Counted from the stretch's first letter, positions 24,839-34,321 are shown. The stretch is DNA of 64,000 nucleotides from an uncultured Caryophanales bacterium (GCA_945873815.1 CAMCEE010000006.1:1-64000), one strand, 5' to 3'. Notes: generated from the sequence alone by a model not told the origin. A program made the numbers and translations.

Positions 24839-26712
24839 AATCCTAATTCCTCCTTTGATAATTGAGATAATGCAATCTCTTTATACACTTCACAAGAAGA
24901 AAGCAATTCTTTATGTTTACCATACCCAACCATCTTTCCATCTTCTAGAACAACGATTTTATCAGCATCCATAATCGTTCCGATTCTTTGCGCTACTATA
25001 AATTTTGTCACTCCTTTAAATTTTTCATTTAAATTATTCCTTACTTTTTTATCTGTTTTATAATCTAAAGCAGAAAAAGAATCATCAAACACGAGGATTT
25101 CAGGACGTGAAGCTATTGCTCTTGCAATACATAATCTTTGTTTTTGTCCCCCGGAGAAGTTTTTCCCTCCTTGTGAAACTCTCGATTCATACTTATCTTC
25201 TAATTTTTCGATAAACTCCTCTGCTTCAGCAACTTTACAAGCATTGACCATCTCTTCATCAGAAATGTCTTTATTTGAGAATTTGACATTCTCCTTAATC
25301 GTTCCTCTAAATAGTAGATTCCTTTGAGGGACAAAGCCAATCAAAGAACGTAATGTTGATTGTTTGATATCTTTGACGTTTATTCCATCAACTAATACTT
25401 CTCCTTCATTACAATCATATATACGTGGAATAAGATTTATTAAAGATGTTTTACCTGAACCCGTGGAACCAATGAATGCAATTGTTTCACCCTTATTAAC
25501 TTTAAAGGAGATATTAGATACAACATTACTTTCCTCTTTAACATATCGAAAAGAAACATTTCTAAATTCAACTTCACCTTCACTAATTAACTTTTTTTCT
25601 TCTTTTGGATCAATTATTGAAGATTCTTTATTTAACACTTCATTAATTCTATTTGCACAGATTGTTGCACGTGGCCAAAGTAAGAACATCATCATAAGCA
25701 TTAAAAATGACATTATGATTTGACTAGATAAAGTCATAAAAGCAGTAGTAGTTGCAAAATCAATCATTCCTTTATTAATTAAAGAAGCGCCAATCCAATA
25801 TATTGCTAAACTAATTCCATTCATAATAAGCATCATAACTGGGTTCATTAGTCCAGTAACCCTACCAACAAAAACTTGTAGATTTGTCATATCATTATTT
25901 GCTTTTGTAAACTTATCTTCTTGATATTCTTCCGCATTATACGCTCTAACGATACGAATACCCGTTAAGTTTTCTCTAGTTACTCCATTAATTCTATCTG
26001 TGAGTTTTTGCATAATCTTAAATTTTGGTAAAGCTACAACCATTACGACAATTAAGAAAACAACTAATACAACAATTGATATTGCCGTTGCAACAGTTAG
26101 TTCCATCGAACTTGCTTGAATCTTAATTATTGCCCAAATTGCAGTTACTGGTGCAGCAAATATCATTCTCATAATCATTAGATTAGCCATTTGAACATTT
26201 TGAATATCATTTGTTGTTCTTGTAATAAGCGACGGAGTTGAAAAATCATTAATCTCAGCAAGTGAGAAATTCTCAACCTTATTGTACAAATCTCTTCTAA
26301 TCGCTGTGGATAAATCTGCTGCCACATAAGAAGCGATAATACTAATTAACATTTGACAACCTATAGTTCCACCTGCAAAAGCAAGCATAAGACCGCCATT
26401 AGACCATATTTGCGTAGTTGATGCCTTTGAAATATCAATAAATGTCGAAATAGCTTCTTGTGGAATTCCTAATGAAACAAGGAATTCAACATTAGACAAT
26501 TTATCCCATCCAAAAGTATCAACTAGTGATTTCATTTGTTCTGAGATAAGACCAGGATTGTTATGATAATTGAGCATTGTAATCGACTTAATGATTTCTT
26601 GCATAAAATCAACCATCGTCATTGTGCAATATACTTGAAGAATAGTTAATGCAACAATTAATATAACCCCCACCCAGTCAGAAAATTTGAATTTTTTATA
26701 TAATTTAAACAT
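24835..26712 (-). CDS. Heterodimeric ABC exporter, degenerate-site half
   Basis: About 625 residues with exporter transmembrane domain and ATPase domain. Walker A is GSTGSGKTS and the signature loop is canonical FSGGQ, but Walker B ends ILVFDDSFSALD, with Asp in place of the catalytic Glu. This is the standard non-hydrolysing half of a heterodimer. Start set at ATG 26712, preceded by AAGGAGG, which overlaps the marR stop by eight bases. An extra extracytoplasmic loop of about 80 residues follows helix 1 (from NYHNNPG to KASTTQ). Confidence 0.88.
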   Translation of the reverse strand: MFKLYKKFKFSDWVGVILIVALTILQVYCTMTMVDFMQEIIKSITMLNYHNNPGLISEQMKSLVDTFGWDKLSNVEFLVSLGIPQEAISTFIDISKASTTQIWSNGGLMLAFAGGTIGCQMLISIIASYVAADLSTAIRRDLYNKVENFSLAEINDFSTPSLITRTTNDIQNVQMANLMIMRMIFAAPVTAIWAIIKIQASSMELTVATAISIVVLVVFLIVVMVVALPKFKIMQKLTDRINGVTRENLTGIRIVRAYNAEEYQEDKFTKANNDMTNLQVFVGRVTGLMNPVMMLIMNGISLAIYWIGASLINKGMIDFATTTAFMTLSSQIIMSFLMLMMMFLLWPRATICANRINEVLNKESSIIDPKEEKKLISEGEVEFRNVSFRYVKEESNVVSNISFKVNKGETIAFIGSTGSGKTSLINLIPRIYDCNEGEVLVDGINVKDIKQSTLRSLIGFVPQRNLLFRGTIKENVKFSNKDISDEEMVNACKVAEAEEFIEKLEDKYESRVSQGGKNFSGGQKQRLCIARAIASRPEILVFDDSFSALDYKTDKKVRNNLNEKFKGVTKFIVAQRIGTIMDADKIVVLEDGKMVGYGKHKELLSSCEVYKEIALSQLSKEELGL

Positions 26713-27133
26713 CATTTCCTCCTTTTCTATCATTAATTTTATTCATGATTCTAATTAATTCTTCCGCATCATTTCTACCTAAAATCTTATATATTTCCCC
26801 AATTTTTGATACATAACGATGCGTAATATTCTTTGCAATTTCGATTCCTTTTTCAGTAAGAGAAACATTTGTTTTTCTTTTATCTTGAGCATCAGAGATT
26901 CGAACAATACATTTCTTTGATTCCAAATCTTTTAATACATTTCCAATTCTTCCACTACATACACCAAAAAACTCACCAAGTTCCCCAGGAGTAACAACAT
27001 TATTCTTATGGTAGATGTAAACTAAAACCCCACCTTCACCCTTAGAAAAATTACTCATCTCATTGTGTTTATGATTTTTATAATGGTTATAGATCATCTC
27101 TGTGTATTTATGAATGAAATCTTTCTCTTCCAT
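26705..27133 (-). CDS. MarR-family transcriptional regulator
   Basis: 142-residue winged-helix regulator. The DNA-binding part reads VTPGELGEFFGVCSGRIGNVLKDLESKKCIVR, then a wing with DAQDKRKTNVSLTEKG, as in MarR/SlyA proteins. Start set at ATG 27133 (AAAGGG six bases upstream); the longer frame to 27208 crosses the probable operator. It heads the exporter operon and likely represses it until a ligand binds. Confidence 0.85.
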   Translation of the reverse strand: MEEKDFIHKYTEMIYNHYKNHKHNEMSNFSKGEGGVLVYIYHKNNVVTPGELGEFFGVCSGRIGNVLKDLESKKCIVRISDAQDKRKTNVSLTEKGIEIAKNITHRYVSKIGEIYKILGRNDAEELIRIMNKINDRKGGNDV

Positions 27134-27154
27134 AATGAACCCTTTCTTGCAGTA

Positions 27155-27181
27155 AGATAATTTTATCTCACAGTATGAGAT
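27155..27181. promoter_or_regulatory. Probable MarR operator
   Basis: Two overlapping palindromes lie 22-48 bases upstream of the regulator start: AGATAA tt TTATCT (27155-27168) and ATCTCA cagta TGAGAT (27165-27181). Spacing and position fit autoregulation. Assignment by position only. Confidence 0.5.
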
Positions 27182-27348
27182 TATATTGTTGTCGCATCTT
27201 TTTTTCAATAACGTTTGAATAAATTCTATATTTTGTCATATTCTTACTACGCAATTAAAGTATACACATATAATGTTTGCATATTTTGTAGTAATATAGT
27301 AATCTATTTTAGGAGCAAAAATATTTATATATTTTTACAGGAGTTTCT

Positions 27349-28521
27349 ATGAGAAAGATTAAAGTTTTGTTTCCTGAGGTTGAAGCTGGCTTAGGTCATA
27401 TCATGCCATTAAGGTCAGTATATGAAGTTTTCAATAAAAAATATGGTGATAAGGTTGATGTAATCAAACTCAATTACTTTAAAAACACAGGATATAAGAA
27501 ATTAGAAAAATTTGGTGAAATGCTAGTCAACGAAGTTAAAGCCTATAGTAATAATCATTTTAGAGGATACTTTGCAACTAAAGCATGTGAGTTTTTTGGT
27601 ACAACTCTTTCAACAGTTGGAACAATGATTGTCAAGATTCCAGGTTCGCACATAGAAGGCATAAAATATATGGAGGATATCAATCCTGATGTAGTTTTTT
27701 CAACGCACTGGGCCACAAATTATTATGCAGAGAATATGAAGAATAAACCATTCACAATCATGTATTGCCCTGATGTAATAATGAATAAATTATTCATGTA
27801 TCACGCAGATTTGACTCTTCTTTCTATGAAGCCAGGTTATGATATAGCAAAAAGATACAAAAAATACAACGATGAAAATTTGAGACTAGTTCCTTTTTTA
27901 ATTAGAAACGAGGCTTACGATATTCCTACAAATAAATTATCAAATAGAAAAAAACTAAATCTTCCAGAAGATAAATTTACAATCACTATTGCAGAAGGTG
28001 GATATGGAATAGGTAGATTAAAGGAATTATGTGAAAAACTTACTAAAGAACATCTACCATTAACAATAATCGCAGTTTGTGGAAAAAATGAGGAATTAAA
28101 GGAATATCTTTCAGCATTAGAAGTAAGCAAAGAAGTAACATTTATTCCATTAGGTTTTACAGATAAGATGCTTGAATACATTGCTTCTTCCGATTTATTT
28201 TTAGGCAAAAGTGGAAATATCATTTCTGAGCCTACTTTCTTTGGAATTCCATCAATCATCACTGGTTTTGCGACAACTATTGAAAGAAACATTGGAAACT
28301 ATTATATTAATAATGTTCGTTCGTCAATAAAAGAATTTGATGTCGACAATATTATTAGATTAATTAAAGAATTTATTAACAATCCAAAACTTTTGGAGCC
28401 TTACAAGAATAATGCAATCGCATATCATTCTAATTATGGTTCAGAATATACGGCTGACTTAATTTGGGAGAAAATCGTCGAACGCTTTCCTGAATTATTA
28501 AAAGAAGAGGTAACGCAATGA
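27349..28521 (+). CDS. MGDG-synthase/UgtP-like diacylglycerol glycosyltransferase
   Basis: 390 residues of the GT28/MurG-like GT-B fold. The N-terminus VEAGLGHIMP is the acceptor-side Gly loop, and the C-terminal donor site GKSGNIISEPTFFGIPSI is typical of MGDG synthases and processive diacylglycerol glucosyltransferases. Probably peripheral at the inner face of the membrane, making glycolipids. Overlaps the next glycosyltransferase by four bases (ATGA). RBS AGGAG is present. Sugar and acceptor are inferred. Confidence 0.7.
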   Translation: MRKIKVLFPEVEAGLGHIMPLRSVYEVFNKKYGDKVDVIKLNYFKNTGYKKLEKFGEMLVNEVKAYSNNHFRGYFATKACEFFGTTLSTVGTMIVKIPGSHIEGIKYMEDINPDVVFSTHWATNYYAENMKNKPFTIMYCPDVIMNKLFMYHADLTLLSMKPGYDIAKRYKKYNDENLRLVPFLIRNEAYDIPTNKLSNRKKLNLPEDKFTITIAEGGYGIGRLKELCEKLTKEHLPLTIIAVCGKNEELKEYLSALEVSKEVTFIPLGFTDKMLEYIASSDLFLGKSGNIISEPTFFGIPSIITGFATTIERNIGNYYINNVRSSIKEFDVDNIIRLIKEFINNPKLLEPYKNNAIAYHSNYGSEYTADLIWEKIVERFPELLKEEVTQ

Positions 28522-29828
28522 ATTATTTAGAGATAGTAAATCTAGTATTTACAATAATATTTGGAATATATGCTCTGTTTATGCTACATTTCATACTTAT
28601 TGGATTTATTGGAATAATCAAAAAGAAAAAATATCCAAAAACAGATATTAAATACAGATATGGAGTTATTATACCTGCAAGAAACGAAGAGAAAGTTGTC
28701 GGTGGATTAATCGATAGTATCCTTTCATCTGATTACCCACTTGAATTATTAGATATATTTGTTATCGCACATAATTGTACAGATAGAACTGCAGAAGTAG
28801 CAAGATCAAAAGGAGTACATGTTTACGAATATTCAAATCCTGATGAAAGAACGATGGGATTTGCTTTTAAACACTTATTCGAACAAATTGAAAAAGATTA
28901 TGGCACTTCTTCATACGATGGGTTCTTTCTCTTCAATTCCGATAACATAGTGGCAAAGGATTACTTCAGTAAAATGAACGATGCATTTCATTATTTCGAT
29001 AAAAAACACGTTGTTACATCATATAGAAATTCTAAGAATTTTGGTACAAATGTTATCTCTGGATTATACGGAATCTATTTCTCAATGGGTTGCATATTCG
29101 AAAGTAGAGGAAGAACGGTTATTGGATGTTCTACTAGAGTTCAAGGTACCGGATATGTTATTCGTTCAAGCATAGTAAAAAACGGATGGAAATATACTTC
29201 TTTAACTGAAGACTGGGAATTCTCCGTCGATCAAATCATTGATGGACAAATCATCAAATATTGTGATGAAGCAACATTTTATGATGAGCAACCAACAAGT
29301 TTCAAGATTATGTGGAGACAAAGAGTCCGTTGGTCTAGAGGTCATCTTCTAGTTTGTTATGATAGATTAAAGGATCTATTCACGAATTTATTTACTCGTA
29401 AAGGAAAAAATAAATTTTCTACATATGATATGATTTCTAATATTCTTCCATTTTGTTTATTACTAACTTTACTAGGGGTAATTCAATTTATTCTTGTTTC
29501 ATTAGCTCCACTATTTACCGATTTATCATTCTATGATGTGTTTATCAGTTCAAATCATAATATATTCACTTCGTCAGGATATTTATTCTCTATGTTAAGA
29601 AATGCAGCTATTTCTTACGCAACAACAGTAATATCAGCAATCGGTGTATTCATTCTTGAAAGGAAGAGAATTCAAGGAGTAAACATATTCAAAAGAATCC
29701 TTCTATGTCTCGTATGGCCATTGTTCTTAGCATTACAATTCCCTATGGATGTTCAAGCATTCTTCTCAAAAAATCTCGATTGGAAACCAATTCCACACGA
29801 AGATCATAAAACACTAACTAACGTGTAA
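28518..29828 (+). CDS. Membrane GT2-family glycosyltransferase
   Basis: 436 residues: one N-terminal helix, a GT-A domain (VIIPARNEEKVVGGL, FLFNSDNIV as the metal-binding DXD-like site, TEDWEF as the acceptor Asp motif, QRVRWSRG as QXXRW) and three or four C-terminal helices. This is the layout of processive GT2 enzymes such as hyaluronan/cellulose synthase-like and glycolipid transferases. Co-transcribed and coupled with the MGDG-synthase-like gene, so a two-step glycolipid or a lipid-anchored polymer is a fair guess. Confidence 0.78.
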   Translation: MNYLEIVNLVFTIIFGIYALFMLHFILIGFIGIIKKKKYPKTDIKYRYGVIIPARNEEKVVGGLIDSILSSDYPLELLDIFVIAHNCTDRTAEVARSKGVHVYEYSNPDERTMGFAFKHLFEQIEKDYGTSSYDGFFLFNSDNIVAKDYFSKMNDAFHYFDKKHVVTSYRNSKNFGTNVISGLYGIYFSMGCIFESRGRTVIGCSTRVQGTGYVIRSSIVKNGWKYTSLTEDWEFSVDQIIDGQIIKYCDEATFYDEQPTSFKIMWRQRVRWSRGHLLVCYDRLKDLFTNLFTRKGKNKFSTYDMISNILPFCLLLTLLGVIQFILVSLAPLFTDLSFYDVFISSNHNIFTSSGYLFSMLRNAAISYATTVISAIGVFILERKRIQGVNIFKRILLCLVWPLFLALQFPMDVQAFFSKNLDWKPIPHEDHKTLTNV

Positions 29829-29857
29829 TTATTAGTTATCTAGCCTATACTAATTAT

Positions 29858-30134
29858 GGCTCTGTGGAATCTAATAGTGTTTTATCGGGTTAAATCTAAT
29901 GGGGCGAATAGAGTCTAATCTAGTCGTCCTTTTCTATTGGAAGACGTATATATAATACGCTTTCTGAGTATTGGAAAATTAGTATATTCAAATACAATGT
30001 TGATGAGATTTTAAATATAATTATCATTACTTTCTGCGATTTTAAGCGAGGATATTTTATTTTTAAAAGATGTGGAATTGTATGGGGTAGAATTTTTTAT
30101 GATTTTGTCAAAACCCCATTAGATTCCACAGAAC
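29858..30134. mobile_element. ISL3-like MITE (about 277 bp, no transposase)
   Basis: Terminal inverted repeats of about 26 bp: left GGCTCTGTGGAATCTAAT (29858 on), right end CCATTAGATTCCACAGAAC (to 30134), with about four mismatches. Sub-terminal copies of the same motif occur at 29890-29904 (TTAAATCTAATGGGG) and 30070-30088 (TGTGGAATTGTATGGGGT). GGCTCT-type ends with sub-terminal repeats are typical of the ISL3 family. No ORF is inside. No clear target duplication is seen. Confidence 0.6.
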
Positions 30135-30189
30135 ATTTACATTCTTAGGCTCATTCTTTTTTATGTGTGACGGATAGGCCACGAGAAAA

Positions 30190-30213
30190 GGTTAGGCTAA
30201 TATTAGCCTAACC
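30190..30213. repeat. Perfect 24-bp palindrome
   Basis: GGTTAGGCTAATATTAGCCTAACC, perfectly self-complementary without a loop. A T-run follows only about 17 bases later (30229 on). It could be a cruciform-type terminator for the unknown minus-strand gene or a protein site. Confidence 0.5.
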
Positions 30214-30354
30214 CTACAAGTGCCACAGTATTTTTTTTAGGAATACTATTCTAAACTAAAATAATATAGAGCCAATGTTTGAATCAATCTTATATAGAAA
30301 TCATCCTCACTATTTTCATTTATTACAGCGTCTTTTTATAATAGATATATTTAA

Positions 30355-30801
30355 TTACGCATTCTCAGCTGATGTATCTTCATTTGAAGAAGCGACTTGT
30401 TCTTTAAGTTTTAACGCATTCTTTTCACGAAGTTTTCTAGCTTTTTCTTTCTTTTCTAAGACATCTTGTTTAGATGCATAAACCGCAAGAACAATTAATG
30501 AATAAGCACAAGATATAATTACTAACCAAGTACCAAGTCCTGCGAACGATGACATCTTGATAAAGAGCCATCCATTCCACCAATTCTTAAAATCTTCTTG
30601 TGCCTTAATAAGTGGATACAATGGGCTATTTGTAATTAAACTTCCATCTGCACCTAAATTGTTAATAATTAAACTTAATACCATACAAACAATACCGCAA
30701 AGCATAATTGCGCCACCAACAGATAGCCAAATAATTTCTGCAATTTTACGGCCGTTTGCTTTATTTTTTTGTGCTTTTGCTAATTTTTCAATAGGTTTCA
30801 T
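30355..30801 (-). CDS. Unknown membrane protein with coiled-coil tail
   Basis: 148 residues with two transmembrane helices (about 22-48 and 84-110), a short outer loop, and a highly charged Lys/Glu-rich C-terminal helix (KKEKARKLREKNALKLKEQ). No family was recognised. RBS AAAGGAGG precedes the ATG. It follows the 283-residue unknown gene with 68 bases between, on the same strand. Confidence 0.6.
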   Translation of the reverse strand: MKPIEKLAKAQKNKANGRKIAEIIWLSVGGAIMLCGIVCMVLSLIINNLGADGSLITNSPLYPLIKAQEDFKNWWNGWLFIKMSSFAGLGTWLVIISCAYSLIVLAVYASKQDVLEKKEKARKLREKNALKLKEQVASSNEDTSAENA

Positions 30802-30869
30802 AGCAAAATCCTCCTTTAATCATTGCTATAACATAATAGCAAAACTATATTGTCATTTTCAACATCTAA

Positions 30870-31721
30870 TTACTTAGATGCATTTTGTTTCATAGCATTT
30901 TGTTCAAATTCAACTAATTGATTCCAGATAATTTGATGTTTTTCTCTCCATAATGGTTCGTATTTTGCAACGATTTCATACCATGCTTTTAAAATATTAT
31001 CAAATTCTTGTTTGAATGATGAACCATTTGGAACAGGAGATTGTCCAGACATTAATTTAATACCAAAATCCATTTTTGCTGCAGCAACTGCAAATTCAGG
31101 ATATGATTCTGATCTTGCATTTTGTTTAATGAATTCATACATTCCAAGGAGTTTCTTAATATCATTAACACAGAAATTTGATTGAGGAGTCTCTTGTCCT
31201 TTTGATTCTTGCATTGCTTTATTAAATTCAACAAAATGAACATTGAATAATAAATCGCTGATAACCATACATACGATTGCACGATAGAATTTATCTTCTA
31301 AATCGATAATTTCTTCTACACCTTCTTCTAAGGTTCCATCTTTTCTTTGATCTTCGATATATGCTCTAATAATATTTACTAATGATTGCTTTAATGGAAC
31401 AATGTAATCTAAAACTTTAAGGTTTTGTGCATGATCTGGAGTAACTTTATCACCATCTACAAAGATAAATGTTTTGTCTTCTCCATAAACCGTGTCATAG
31501 AATTCTTTCATTTGTTCTTTGATTTTTGCACCGATTTCGCCATTGTTTTCGCAGAATCCATTAAATGGTGTATTACCATTCATCGCTAATTCTAAAGTGT
31601 TTTTCTTTGCATTAAAAACTTGTAATGGATATGTTTGTCTATTTTGTACATATTCAAGTGTGTCTCTAACTGCTAATGCCAAATGATAGAAACTTAATGC
31701 GTAATGTGTTTTTGCGTTCAT
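30870..31721 (-). CDS. Unknown soluble helical protein
   Basis: 283 residues, mostly alpha-helical, with no signal peptide, Cys motif or known domain that I recognise. It starts MNAKTHYALSFYHLALAVRDTLEY. It lies 12 bases behind the Cof phosphatase gene, so the two form an operon with the following membrane protein. RBS GGGAG is present. Confidence 0.6.
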   Translation of the reverse strand: MNAKTHYALSFYHLALAVRDTLEYVQNRQTYPLQVFNAKKNTLELAMNGNTPFNGFCENNGEIGAKIKEQMKEFYDTVYGEDKTFIFVDGDKVTPDHAQNLKVLDYIVPLKQSLVNIIRAYIEDQRKDGTLEEGVEEIIDLEDKFYRAIVCMVISDLLFNVHFVEFNKAMQESKGQETPQSNFCVNDIKKLLGMYEFIKQNARSESYPEFAVAAAKMDFGIKLMSGQSPVPNGSSFKQEFDNILKAWYEIVAKYEPLWREKHQIIWNQLVEFEQNAMKQNASK

Positions 31722-31733
31722 ATTTTTTTCTCC

Positions 31734-32579
31734 CTATTTAATATAATTTGCCAAGTCAGACACTGAATTAACTACTTGCTTTGCTTCTTTTTTAACTTCA
31801 GGTGCTGCTTGATTCATAACGAAACTGTTTTTAAAAGATTTGAATAATGATACATCATTACCAGAATCTCCTACTACTGCAACTTCATCTTCGTTGATAT
31901 TGAGTTCTTTAAGCAATTGTTTTAATGCGCTAGCTTTATCAATTCCCTTCTTGCTGATTTCTACCGCATCGACTGCCCAAGCAAAATTGTATTTGTCACC
32001 ATATTTTTCAATCCACTCTGCAGTTGCATCACGAGCTAAAATTTTCGAATGAGATCTATAGCCAAACCAAGGCATAATCTTATATACTTTCGCATCTTCT
32101 CTACTCAAATATTCAACCATTTTCTTTTTACCAAGAATATAAGGTTCATAATAAGCGCCTTGTAAATTTAAGCCAAAGACTCCAGCGACTTTTTCAATTG
32201 GATTTAATCCGCTTGGTTCAACTATCATGAATTGTTCACTCGTGAAGAACATCCAAGTCTTTATATCAGGATGTTTATCATAAATCTCATAATAGAGTTC
32301 CAAAGCTTCTTTACCAGAAATATAGTCTTCCTTAAGCATCTCTCCTTGGTGCATAATCACTGCACCATTACATGCAACGATAGAAATTGATTTTGTCATT
32401 CCAATTGCTTGTTCAACTTTGTTTGCAATACTGTAATTACGTCCCGTTACCAGAATTACTTCCTTTCCTTCCTTTAAAACATTCTGGATGAATTGTTTAT
32501 TGGCATTAGAAATAAGTCTAACCTTTTTTCTAGGATAGAATAACGTTCCATCTAAATCAGTAGCAATAGCCTTAATCAT
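31734..32579 (-). CDS. Cof-type HAD phosphatase
   Basis: 281 residues. HAD motifs: I ATDLDGTLF, II VTGRNY (Thr), III Lys in [23 protein letters not shown], with a C2-type cap between II and III. The family dephosphorylates sugar phosphates and flavin or pyridoxal phosphates. Start set at ATG 32579 (GGTGAT upstream); an in-frame ATG at 32591 lacks an RBS. First gene of an operon with two unknowns. Confidence 0.85.
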   Translation of the reverse strand: MIKAIATDLDGTLFYPRKKVRLISNANKQFIQNVLKEGKEVILVTGRNYSIANKVEQAIGMTKSISIVACNGAVIMHQGEMLKEDYISGKEALELYYEIYDKHPDIKTWMFFTSEQFMIVEPSGLNPIEKVAGVFGLNLQGAYYEPYILGKKKMVEYLSREDAKVYKIMPWFGYRSHSKILARDATAEWIEKYGDKYNFAWAVDAVEISKKGIDKASALKQLLKELNINEDEVAVVGDSGNDVSLFKSFKNSFVMNQAAPEVKKEAKQVVNSVSDLANYIK

Positions 32580-32672
32580 CAATATCACCATTTGATATTA
32601 TATAGTAAATAAAACTATTTATCTATTACATTTTAATATAAATATTAAATTTCACATCATTTTTGGTCATTT

Positions 32673-33626
32673 CTACATTTTATCCAAGTATAAATTATAT
32701 ATTAATTTTTTCACCATCATCATCTGATTAACATTTATCTTTATCGTTAAGTAATTAACGTATATTTTATATTCTTTAATGAAAATATGTTGTGTCTTAA
32801 ATAGCAATTCAAGTTCTTTAAATAATTCATCAGGAATAATTGAGGCTATAAAAACTTCATCGTAGACAATGTTAAATCCTAATAATTTATTTTTCGATTC
32901 AATATTTCCAATAATACTTCCTTCTTGTCTTGTATTTTGATGAACAATTACTATATCAATATTAGAATTTTTTGCTTCTTCAACCGCCTTTTTCGATACA
33001 ATTTTAAATCCGATAGAACAAAGTGAAATCATTTCATCATAAGAAAGTCTTTCATAAAATCTAATCTTATTATTTATTGAATTAATCGATGTAGGGTATA
33101 TTCCACGTACATCTTTATATAAATAAACGTTTTTTTCTTTAAATACACTCGCAAGCAAAACGCATGAATAATCCGATGTATTCCTTCCTAAAGTAATTAT
33201 TTCATTATCTCCAGTATGCGCTACAAAACCCGGAATTATTACAACTTCATATTTTTTTATTAGATTATCTAAGCAAGAACTATTTATTCCATCAATTCTA
33301 CCATTCCCAAATTCTTCATTAGATAACATTCCTATTTCCAAATATGAAGCAGCATAAGATTTGATTCCCTTTTTCTTGCAAAGATTCGAAAGATATATTG
33401 ATGCATATATTTCTCCAAGAGATAACAATCTATCATATTCTTTTGGTGATATTTTCTTTTCACCTATCGATTCAATTAATGTATCTGTTGCAAAAGGAAA
33501 ACCTTTTCTTCCTATTGCTGATATAACAACTAATAATGGCTTCCTTAAAGAGACTATAATACTTAAAGTATTATCAATAGCATTTTGATTAAGTAATGAA
33601 CTACCTCCGAATTTAATGATTTGCAT
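32673..33626 (-). CDS. Aspartokinase-type amino-acid kinase
   Basis: 317 residues. The N-terminal kinase domain has IIKFGGSSL, PGFVAHTGDNEIITLGRNTSDYSCVLLA, and YLYKDVRGIYPTS, as in aspartate kinases, which phosphorylate aspartate for the lysine/threonine/methionine branch. The C-terminal region after about 235 is short and only ACT-like, so allosteric control may be reduced. Start set at ATG 33626 (GGTGG upstream); the longer frame starts inside the hpf terminator. No other genes of the pathway are adjacent, so a related role is possible. Confidence 0.7.
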   Translation of the reverse strand: MQIIKFGGSSLLNQNAIDNTLSIIVSLRKPLLVVISAIGRKGFPFATDTLIESIGEKKISPKEYDRLLSLGEIYASIYLSNLCKKKGIKSYAASYLEIGMLSNEEFGNGRIDGINSSCLDNLIKKYEVVIIPGFVAHTGDNEIITLGRNTSDYSCVLLASVFKEKNVYLYKDVRGIYPTSINSINNKIRFYERLSYDEMISLCSIGFKIVSKKAVEEAKNSNIDIVIVHQNTRQEGSIIGNIESKNKLLGFNIVYDEVFIASIIPDELFKELELLFKTQHIFIKEYKIYVNYLTIKINVNQMMMVKKLIYNLYLDKM

Positions 33627-33648
33627 ATTTCCACCACTAAAATCTATG

Positions 33649-33675
33649 AAAAAAGGTGAAGCAATATGCTTCACC
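33649..33675 (-). terminator. Terminator of hpf
   Basis: Minus strand: GGTGAAGC, five-base loop, GCTTCACC, then TTTTTT (33654-33649). A clean eight-pair stem 23 bases behind the hpf stop. Confidence 0.85.
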
Positions 33676-33697
33676 CTAAAGAAAATATAACATGCAA

Positions 33698-34240
33698 TTA
33701 TTCTTTTGCTTGAATTACACCATACCCACCATCGTATCTCTTATAAAGAACAGAAATGCAATCATCTTCTTTATCCTTATAGAGGTAGAATGTGTGTCCA
33801 AGATTCTCCATTCTTGTAATAGCTTCTTCTAAATCCATTGGATCTAAATAGACTTCCTTAACCCTTACTGGATCATCTTCTCCTGAATATTCTTCATCTT
33901 CACTTTCAAAGTTCTCAAATGCAATTGATTCACCAAGACTCATTTTATGACGACGATCTAATTTTGTTTTAAGTTTTCTCATTTGTCCTTCCAATTTATC
34001 GATTGCAAGGTCAATTGCAGCGTATAGATCATCATCCATAACTTCGACACGGAAATCCATCATTTTTGTGTTGATTGTAATCTCTACTTTTTGAGAAGTT
34101 TTATATGTCCTTACTAAAACTTTTGCAACGACTTCATCATCAATAACAAAGTACTTATCCATTCTATGGAGCTTTTCTTCGATTGTAGCGCGAATAGCAT
34201 CCGTAACGACAATGTTTTTTCCTACGACTTGATAATTCAT
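33698..34240 (-). CDS. hpf: Ribosome hibernation promoting factor, long form
   Basis: 180 residues. The N-terminal ribosome-binding domain (NYQVVGKNIVVTDAIRATIEEKL to about 100) is followed by an acidic linker and the C-terminal dimerisation domain (VKEVYLDPMDLEEAITRMENLGHTFYLYKD). The long form dimerises 70S ribosomes into 100S particles in stationary phase. RBS AGGAGG is present. Monocistronic with its own terminator. A small GTGTAG/CTACAC inverted repeat (34266-34284) lies just upstream and may be regulatory. Confidence 0.93.
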   Translation of the reverse strand: MNYQVVGKNIVVTDAIRATIEEKLHRMDKYFVIDDEVVAKVLVRTYKTSQKVEITINTKMMDFRVEVMDDDLYAAIDLAIDKLEGQMRKLKTKLDRRHKMSLGESIAFENFESEDEEYSGEDDPVRVKEVYLDPMDLEEAITRMENLGHTFYLYKDKEDDCISVLYKRYDGGYGVIQAKE

Positions 34241-34321
34241 ATAATTAACCTCCTATTATGATATATGTGTAGTGTTTTTCTACACTTAAATTATATGATA
34301 TAAACAACATATTTTATAGAC

